Below, one piece after another: positions 58,566 through 64,000 of a stretch of 64,000 bases of DNA. The notes below the pieces were generated by a model that did no database searches, was not told the origin of the DNA, and worked only from the letters and a program-made list of their open reading frames with translations. Numbering within the stretch: the first letter of the stretch is position 1; every line of letters begins with the position of its first letter. The position numbers were made by a program, and so were the translations under genes. Source of the DNA: Candidatus Binatia bacterium (GTDB taxonomy: Bacteria; Desulfobacterota; Binatia; UBA9968); NCBI GenBank assembly GCA_036504975.1, contig DASXUF010000080.1, forward strand, positions 30,562-94,561, written 5' to 3'.

Positions 58566-58598
58566 CGTGAACCTCGGCGAATTTTCCGGCGTAAGAGA

Positions 58599-58790
58599 TC
58601 AGGCGAACCGAATCGCTGTTTGTTTTTTGGTAAAGGAGGAGACGTCTTTTTTCTTGAAGCGCCACTGTTTGCCCTTTTTGAAGCCGGGCAGAATGTTTTT
58701 GCGCGCGAACTCGTTGACCGTGTCGGGGCTGAGATCCAGGATGACCGCGACTTCTTTGCTGTTCAACAGCTCTTCTTCTCTCTCCAGCAT
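58599..58790 (-). CDS. Small MerR/excisionase-like HTH protein
   Basis: The 63-residue protein contains LLNSKEVAVILDLSPDTVNEF, then ARKNILPGFKKGKQWRFKKKDVSSF, the winged-helix pattern of excisionase-family (helix-turn-helix 17) DNA-binding proteins. Free-standing versions act as local regulators. It precedes the methyltransferase on the minus strand, so it may regulate it. No integrase is nearby. Confidence 0.82.
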   Translation of the reverse strand: MLEREEELLNSKEVAVILDLSPDTVNEFARKNILPGFKKGKQWRFKKKDVSSFTKKQTAIRFA

Positions 58791-58907
58791 GCTCCCTCCC
58801 CCCGGCGAAATGATCTTCGCTGTCTCCTAACAAGTTAGCCTGAATCTGTCAAGGCGATTTTCTCCTCACGGCGGCGCCGCGCGCGGCCGGCAACGAACAC
58901 GATGAGT

Positions 58908-59915
58908 TCAGGCCATCGGTTCGCCGCCGCGGGCGCGTTGCCCCAGCCATTCCGGCTTCGCTCCTTCCATCGAGAACCAGTCGATGGTGCGTTTAAGTCC
59001 TTCCTCCAACGTGAAGCGCGGGCTGACTCCGAGAATTTCGCGCATCCTGGCGATGTCCGGCGCGCGCCGGCGGATATCTTCATAGCCCGCGCCGTACGCC
59101 TCGGCTTCGGGAATATAGACCACCGAGGAAGGCAAGCCCGACAGGCGGATCATTTTCTCGGCTAGCTCGTTGATGCTGACTTCCTCGTCGGAGCCGATAT
59201 TGATGATCTGCCCCACGGCCTCTTCTTTCAGTCCCGCCGCCACCGTCGCCCGGATCGCGTCGTCCACGTAAGTAAAGCAGCGCGTCTGCTTGCCGTCGCC
59301 GATCACGGTGAGCGGCGCGCCGCGCATGAGTTGTCCCAAAAAAATCGCCATCACCCTTCCGGCGTCCGCCCGGTCCAGTCTCGGCCCATAGACGTTGAAA
59401 TACCTGATCACGACGATCGGCAGCCCGAGTTTTTCGAAGGCGAAGCAAAAGTGCTCTCCCACCGCCTTCGAGGTCGAGTAACACCAGCGGTCGATCTTCG
59501 TGGACCCCAGCACCCTCTCGCCGTCCTCGGTAAACGGAACCGCCGGACTTTTTCCGTAAACCTCCGACGTGGAGCTGAACACGACTTTCTTGCGCGCCTT
59601 GAACGCCGCCGTCAGCACGTTTTGGGTCCCGTTCACGTTGACGTTGAGGACTTGATAGGGGTCCCCCACGTAATGATCCACGCCCACCACCGCGGCGAGG
59701 TGATAGACGACGTCGCACCGGGAAATCAGCCCTTCCAAAATCTGGCTGTTGAGAACCGAATCGCGCACGTAGCGAAATCGTGGATTGGCTAATTGATGCC
59801 GCACTTTGAGATCCGAGGCCACGTCCAAGATCGTTACCTCGTCGCCGCGTTTCAAAAGCGCATCGGTCAGATGAGAACCGACAAAACCAGCCCCTCCGGT
59901 GATCAAGAAACGCAT
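58908..59915 (-). CDS. NAD-dependent sugar epimerase/dehydratase
   Basis: The 335-residue extended short-chain dehydrogenase has TGGAGFVGSHL (NAD loop), YHLAAVVGVDHYV, SSTSEVYG, and the catalytic pair YSTSK, followed by VIRYFNVYGPR. It is similar to UDP-glucose 4-epimerase and UDP-glucuronate decarboxylase relatives; SEVYG and RYFNVYGP fit the latter. It supplies a nucleotide sugar for envelope glycans. ATG follows GGAGGAGG. Confidence 0.9.
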   Translation of the reverse strand: MRFLITGGAGFVGSHLTDALLKRGDEVTILDVASDLKVRHQLANPRFRYVRDSVLNSQILEGLISRCDVVYHLAAVVGVDHYVGDPYQVLNVNVNGTQNVLTAAFKARKKVVFSSTSEVYGKSPAVPFTEDGERVLGSTKIDRWCYSTSKAVGEHFCFAFEKLGLPIVVIRYFNVYGPRLDRADAGRVMAIFLGQLMRGAPLTVIGDGKQTRCFTYVDDAIRATVAAGLKEEAVGQIINIGSDEEVSINELAEKMIRLSGLPSSVVYIPEAEAYGAGYEDIRRRAPDIARMREILGVSPRFTLEEGLKRTIDWFSMEGAKPEWLGQRARGGEPMA

Positions 59916-60354
59916 CCTTACTGCTCCTCCTCCCGTCTCTCGACGCGGACACGGTCAAACGCCGTCTCGTCGCGCGATCTCAGATCACTTCGTCGGATTC
60001 GCTCCCTTGCGGAGCAACAGAAAACCTACGCTCTCGCCCCGCGAGTGCGTCTGAATCCTCTGAAAATCAGAGGTTGAAAACCGTGTGAACGATGCTCGCG
60101 GAATCTTTTTGATCGGGACTGAACCCCAGCGGCTTGATCATCCCCCGACTTGCCAAATTGAACGCCATCATCGAACCGTACCGACAATCGATGGGCCAAA
60201 AATTGTCCGATTGTATAAACGCGCTGATGAAAGTTTAACGACCCCTTACAATAAGTCAACTCCGGTGACCGCGACGCGTCTTCCTTTCGCGCTGCGGTGT
60301 CCGGTGTCTCTGCTTGCGCCTGGGATGAACTTCATTTAGCATGATTTTTGCTCG
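59916..60354. other. 439-bp divergent intergenic region
   Basis: No convincing gene is seen. It must hold the divergent promoters of the epimerase and AsmA-like genes. A perfect 7-bp hairpin CCTCTGA AAA TCAGAGG lies at 60057-60073, without a following T-run. Short open frames here lack ribosome binding sites and family likeness. Confidence 0.55.
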
Positions 60355-63300
60355 ATGAAAACAATTTTAAAGATCGTCGCATTCCTCGGCGCGGGCCTGC
60401 TGCTGGCGTTTGCGGTCGCTCTGATCGCGTTCTACCACTTGATTCAAGTCGGCGAGCTGCGCCGCTTCCTCGTCAGCGAGTTCGAGCAACACACCGGCCT
60501 CAAAGTGGAAGTGGGAGAGGCGGAGGTGGAAATGGGCAGGGTGGTGGGAGTCTCCTTCCACGATTTTACGCTGCGCGAACCGGAACAGGACAGGCCGGTG
60601 ATCACGGCGCCGAGGATCGTGATCCGGGTCGCTCTGCTGCCGCTGCTGGAACGCAAGCTCGTCTTCTACGGCGTGCGGCTCCATGAGCCCAGGCTTCAAG
60701 TCGCCCGCGACGAGCAGGGCAAGATGCCCTGGCTGGACCCGCTCGTCAACTTGTCCCTCCACCGGCAACAGGCGGCGGAGTTTTCCATCGACTTGAGAGA
60801 GATCAGAATCGAGAAGGGAGACATCGCCTTCGTCGATCATTTCGCGGGCAAAGACGCGGTCACGACGCGCTTTCACGAAGTCGATCTCAGTCTTCAGCGC
60901 ATGCGCACGAAAGGTTTGCTGGGACTTGCGCTGCGGCTGAAAAGTCCGGGAGGCCAGCCGCAGGAGGGGATTCGATTCAAGCTGAGAACGATCGTCGACA
61001 GAAGCGAGCGGCAGGCCGACTTGGCCGCGACCGGCCGCGCGCTCTTTTCCGAAGCGCCGCTGGACATCCGCAAGGCGTGGCTCGAGGCCGACCTCGAGTC
61101 GGAAAACTTGCCCGCCGCGTTCTTGTGGGAGTATTACGACCGGCCGCTCGCGGACGCGGTCCCGCGCGGCGATCTCGCCTATCGCGTTCGCTGGGAAGGA
61201 AATTTATCCGAAGGATCTCATCTCAAAGGAGAGGTTCGCTTCGCGGGGCTGGAGGCCGACGCGCGGAATATTTTTCCGTCGGCGCTGAAGCTCGGCGACG
61301 GGCGGATCGATCTGGCGTTGGATTGGAAGCCGCGGGAGCTTCGCATCCAGCGCGCGGATGTGCGCTCGGCCGACCTCACGTTCGCTCTTCAGGGTTCGCT
61401 TCACTTCCCGGATGGGCGGGATCCGGAAGTCGATCTTCATCTCACGACGCCTTTTCTTTCGCTTGCGGCCGCGCGCCATTTCGTCCCGGTAAAACTTTTT
61501 AATTCGCCGCGGCTGGAAAATCTTTTGGCCTCGATCCGTTACGGCGAAATCAAATTTGCCCGGGCCGACGTTTCGGGAAAGATATCCGAGCTCAGGCGAT
61601 TGTTCGAGCCGGGACAAGAGGAGCGCCTTTCGCTGGAGGCCCAGGTCAGAGAGGCGGGCGGCGCCTTCGGCGCGGACCCTCCGCTCCCGCTCAGCGGCTT
61701 CAGCGGACAGATCGCCCTGGAGAAAGGCGTACTCAGGTACAAAAATTTCAAAGGAGTCGTCGGGCAATCCCGGTTGACGGAAATCAACGGAACCCACCGC
61801 GGGGCTTTGTCCGGCCCGGGGAAGCTGGAGCTTCGAATTAAGGGCGACACGGAGCTGGCGCAGTTTTCGGAGATGACACGATTCGGCATCCTGCCGCCGG
61901 CCGCGGACAAAATGATGGGCGCGGTCCAAGAATTGGGCGGCGGCGCGAAGCTCGATCTCACCGTCAGGACCGATTTCGCTTCGTCTTACGAATACGAAGG
62001 GATCGCCTCGCTCGATGCCGTCCATGCACGCATAGGGGAAACGGCGCTCTCGCAGCTCAAGGGAGACCTGTTGTTTTCCCCGACGGAAATCCGCGCCGAG
62101 CAAGCCACGGCGCTCTTGAGCGGTTCGCCGGTCCAGCTCCGGTTGGAGGTCAAAAATTTCGCCGCGGATCAGGGAACCTTCGATCTGGCGGTGGACTCTG
62201 CGGGCCTCAAAGCGAGCGAGGCGCTCCGCCTGCTGCTCTCGCTGGACGCCCCGCAAAGCCCCGGCGTCGTCCGCGGCGCCGTGCGCTATCAGGGATCTCT
62301 AAACGCGCCGGAAAGTAGAAAGCTCACCGGCTCGTTGGAGCTGGTCGGAGTTCAGATTCCGCTGAAGGTTTTCAGCCAACCGTTCACCGAGGTCCATGGC
62401 AGAATGCATCTGGATGGGAAAACGATCGACCTGGAAGGTATCAGAGCTCAGGCGGGCGGCTACCCCTTTTCGTTCAATGGGCGCTGGGTCAACGGCGAAA
62501 AGCCGATGCTGCTTTTCAGCTTGAGCGCGCTGGAGATGGATATCGCCTACCTATTGCCGCGGCACGTTACGCCGGACCAAGAATGGTACGACCGTCTCCA
62601 GGTCAGGGGGAAGCTCATCCTCGACAAGGGCAGGTACGAAAAATTTTCCTTCACCGATTTCAAGAGCGATCTGGTCCTGGAAAGGCGGATTTGGCGCCTG
62701 GAGAATTTTTTCGCCCGCTCGCAAGGCGGCACGGTGGAAGGCCTCGGGTCTTTCGACGATCATCCGGACAAGCAGCTCTTCCGCGTCGAGCCGGACGTCA
62801 AGGGAGTTCCGGTGCGGGACCTGCTCGGCTGGTTCGACATCGGAACCACCGAGATCACCGGCAAGGTGCAGCTCGCGGGCAAGCTCGAATTCAGCGGCAA
62901 GACCGCCGCGGAGAGGAAGCGCAATTTGAACGGCGCCTTCCGCCTGCGCATCGAAGACGGGGTCGCGCGCCGCTTTCAACTGATGGTGCGGATCTTGAGT
63001 TTCCTCGATCTCTCCCGCTGGTTCACCCTCAGGCTGCCCAACGTCAATCAGGAGGGCATCTATTTCCGCAGCGTCTCGGCCGACGTCAAAGTCGCGCAAG
63101 GCGTATACTCGACGCGGAATCTTTTCGTCGACGGCGACGACCTGAGAATCACCGGCGCGGGAGAATTGGACGGGCCCAAGGGCGAGGTCAACTTCGTCAT
63201 CACCGTGCGGCCCTTTCCAGGAATCGACACGGCGGCGAATTACATCCCCATTCTCGGGACGGGCCTCGCGGCCATTAAGAATGTTTTCCTGGTCGCAAGC

Positions 63301-63489
63301 TTCAACGTCAAAGGACCGATCAACGATCCGAGCATCACGCCCGCGCCTCTCAGCACCCTATCGGAATATTTTTTCGGCGTGCTGGCCATTCCCAAAGGGC
63401 TCATCGGACTGCCAACGACCGGCGAGCCGAAGCCAAACACCGACCAGAAGCCGACCCCGGACGAGAAACCGACCGACGAGCAGCCGTGA
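60355..63489 (+). CDS. AsmA-family/DUF3971-like large envelope protein
   Basis: The 1044-residue protein has one N-terminal transmembrane helix (VAFLGAGLLLAFAVALIAFY), then a long periplasmic beta-rich body with repeated LxxxxVxxxGLxxxL strands. The C-terminal AsmA/YhdP-like region comprises VQLAGKLEFSGKT, NLNGAFRLRIEDGVARRF, GELDGPKGEVNFVITVRP and IPILGTGLAAIKNVFLVASFNVKGPI. AsmA-like proteins form lipid-transport bridges between membranes in Gram-negative bacteria, which supports a diderm host. It ends with a Pro/Lys/Asp-rich tail, and its stop overlaps the next start (GTGA). Confidence 0.88.
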   Translation: MKTILKIVAFLGAGLLLAFAVALIAFYHLIQVGELRRFLVSEFEQHTGLKVEVGEAEVEMGRVVGVSFHDFTLREPEQDRPVITAPRIVIRVALLPLLERKLVFYGVRLHEPRLQVARDEQGKMPWLDPLVNLSLHRQQAAEFSIDLREIRIEKGDIAFVDHFAGKDAVTTRFHEVDLSLQRMRTKGLLGLALRLKSPGGQPQEGIRFKLRTIVDRSERQADLAATGRALFSEAPLDIRKAWLEADLESENLPAAFLWEYYDRPLADAVPRGDLAYRVRWEGNLSEGSHLKGEVRFAGLEADARNIFPSALKLGDGRIDLALDWKPRELRIQRADVRSADLTFALQGSLHFPDGRDPEVDLHLTTPFLSLAAARHFVPVKLFNSPRLENLLASIRYGEIKFARADVSGKISELRRLFEPGQEERLSLEAQVREAGGAFGADPPLPLSGFSGQIALEKGVLRYKNFKGVVGQSRLTEINGTHRGALSGPGKLELRIKGDTELAQFSEMTRFGILPPAADKMMGAVQELGGGAKLDLTVRTDFASSYEYEGIASLDAVHARIGETALSQLKGDLLFSPTEIRAEQATALLSGSPVQLRLEVKNFAADQGTFDLAVDSAGLKASEALRLLLSLDAPQSPGVVRGAVRYQGSLNAPESRKLTGSLELVGVQIPLKVFSQPFTEVHGRMHLDGKTIDLEGIRAQAGGYPFSFNGRWVNGEKPMLLFSLSALEMDIAYLLPRHVTPDQEWYDRLQVRGKLILDKGRYEKFSFTDFKSDLVLERRIWRLENFFARSQGGTVEGLGSFDDHPDKQLFRVEPDVKGVPVRDLLGWFDIGTTEITGKVQLAGKLEFSGKTAAERKRNLNGAFRLRIEDGVARRFQLMVRILSFLDLSRWFTLRLPNVNQEGIYFRSVSADVKVAQGVYSTRNLFVDGDDLRITGAGELDGPKGEVNFVITVRPFPGIDTAANYIPILGTGLAAIKNVFLVASFNVKGPINDPSITPAPLSTLSEYFFGVLAIPKGLIGLPTTGEPKPNTDQKPTPDEKPTDEQP

Positions 63490-63734
63490 GCGCTCACATC
63501 CGGCTTTATACCAGAAAGGATTGCTGCTTGTGCGACGAGATGAAGACAGCCATCCGCGAAGCCGCGGAAGGCCGATCCCTCGGAGTGGAGGAGATCGACG
63601 TCGATTCCGCGCCTGAGCTGAAGGAGAAATTCGGGAGCGAAGTGCCGGTCCTCTTCATCAACGGCCGCAAGGCGTTCAAGCATCGCGTGACGGCGAAGGA
63701 GCTGAAGAAGAGGCTCAAGCGGGAAGGATTTTAG
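63486..63734 (+). CDS. Glutaredoxin-like (DUF836) protein
   Basis: The 82-residue thioredoxin-fold protein (GTG start overlapping the AsmA-like stop) reads IRLYTRKDCCLCDEMKTAI, with the redox CxxC as C-C-L-C, then VEEIDVDSAPELKEKFGSEV, the cis-proline VPVLFING, and KHRVTAKELKKRL. It is a small cytoplasmic thiol oxidoreductase, probably co-transcribed with the AsmA-like gene. Confidence 0.9.
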   Translation: MSAHIRLYTRKDCCLCDEMKTAIREAAEGRSLGVEEIDVDSAPELKEKFGSEVPVLFINGRKAFKHRVTAKELKKRLKREGF

Positions 63735-63761
63735 CCGCTTCGGTCCGTGACCGCGGTGGAA

Positions 63762-64000
63762 TCAGAAAAATTTCGTTATCTCCGCGTCGCCGTCGATCAA
63801 ACGGTGAAAATTCTCTTCGACGGCTTGCGCGACCGCTTCGGGCGTCGTTTGTTTCAATGCGGCGATTTCCTCGACCACGTCGAGGACGATCGCCGGCATG
63901 CCCATCGTGCCATTCAGCCATTGAAGCCCGCCAGGGTTGTCGGTCTCGGTAAGAATTTGCCACAGCGGAACCGCGCGCGCGATTTGACGGATTTTTTCCG
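63762..64000 (-). CDS. TatD-family metal-dependent hydrolase, C-terminal part
   Basis: The minus-strand frame open from the window edge to TGA 63764-63762 encodes the TatD C-terminal pattern: VPLWQILTETDNPGGLQW (catalytic/metal Asp in ETDNP), then VVEEIAALKQTTPEAVAQAV and NFHRLI. TatD proteins are Mg-dependent nucleases/hydrolases. The N-terminal three quarters lie beyond the window. It is convergent with the glutaredoxin-like gene. Confidence 0.85.
   Translation of the reverse strand, partial: EKIRQIARAVPLWQILTETDNPGGLQWLNGTMGMPAIVLDVVEEIAALKQTTPEAVAQAVEENFHRLIDGDAEITKFF

Noticed and set aside
60057-60073. Hairpin in the epimerase/AsmA gap as a terminator or riboswitch
   Set aside because: Only 7 bp with a 3-base loop, no T-run and no recognised riboswitch core; both neighbouring genes point away from it.

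Overview
The window is a GC-rich (roughly 60%) bacterial chromosome segment with about 53 protein genes, no rRNA or tRNA gene and no CRISPR array. The gene order rplU-rpmA-obgE-proB-proA-nadD-rsfS-gpmI-comF is, from memory, the arrangement seen in Geobacter-like deltaproteobacteria. The many NMT1/THI5-like binding proteins, LLM oxidoreductases and hairpin-type intergenic repeats are common in uncultured soil and groundwater lineages (Desulfobacterota/Binatota, Rokubacteria/NC10, Tectomicrobia). The best guess is an uncultured, deltaproteobacteria-like or NC10/Rokubacteria-like organism. This is inference; no marker gene here settles it.

Region 1 (1-10.9 kb) holds four tandem paralogs of a secreted ~565-residue protein with a divergent M29 aminopeptidase / NicX-like fold. 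The array is interrupted by a two-gene ABC system: a 981-residue double-FtsX permease of YbbP/LolCE type and a LolD/YbbA-type ATPase. This array is the strongest candidate for an undescribed system. Region 2 (11-13.5 kb) pairs an ExeA-like AAA ATPase with a HAMP membrane protein. Region 3 (13.5-18.4 kb) has the LigA-like and LigB-like parts of an extradiol dioxygenase separated by a ~3.6 kb accessory island with MazEF, BrnT/BrnA and small hypothetical genes. The mazEF unit is bounded by a 29-bp direct repeat that copies the 3' end of ligB, a clear insertion footprint. Region 4 (18.5-25.2 kb, minus strand) is a catabolic-looking group: zinc alcohol dehydrogenase, Asp-box propeller, orphan molybdenum hydroxylase large subunit, LLM flavin oxidoreductase and an NMT1 binding protein. 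Region 5 (25.3-32.6 kb) is an import operon: LVIVD-repeat protein, two paralogous Fe/polyamine-type binding proteins with a signal-less NMT1-fold protein between them, a fused double permease and an ATPase. An ADP-forming acyl-CoA synthetase follows.

Region 6 (34.8-38.9 kb, minus) is a LemA-TPM-TPM-NMT1 operon and a TylF-like methyltransferase. Region 7 (39.1-47.7 kb) is the housekeeping operon, with a promoter before rplU and a clear terminator after rpmA. Region 8 (47.9-64 kb) contains DUF1178, a FemAB/GNAT-like protein, a second ABC importer (permease, NMT1 protein, ATPase), purM-purN, a flippase-like membrane protein, mgtE, tatA, a PhoU-like protein, a methyltransferase, a small HTH protein, a sugar epimerase, a large AsmA-like protein, a glutaredoxin-like protein and the 3' part of a tatD-like gene.

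Across the window, a large share of the gaps between genes carry one of several families of short inverted-repeat elements. Several of these supply the start region or the stop codon of the adjacent gene (proA, comF, the YgcG-like gene, the FtsX permease, gpmI, the FemAB-like gene).
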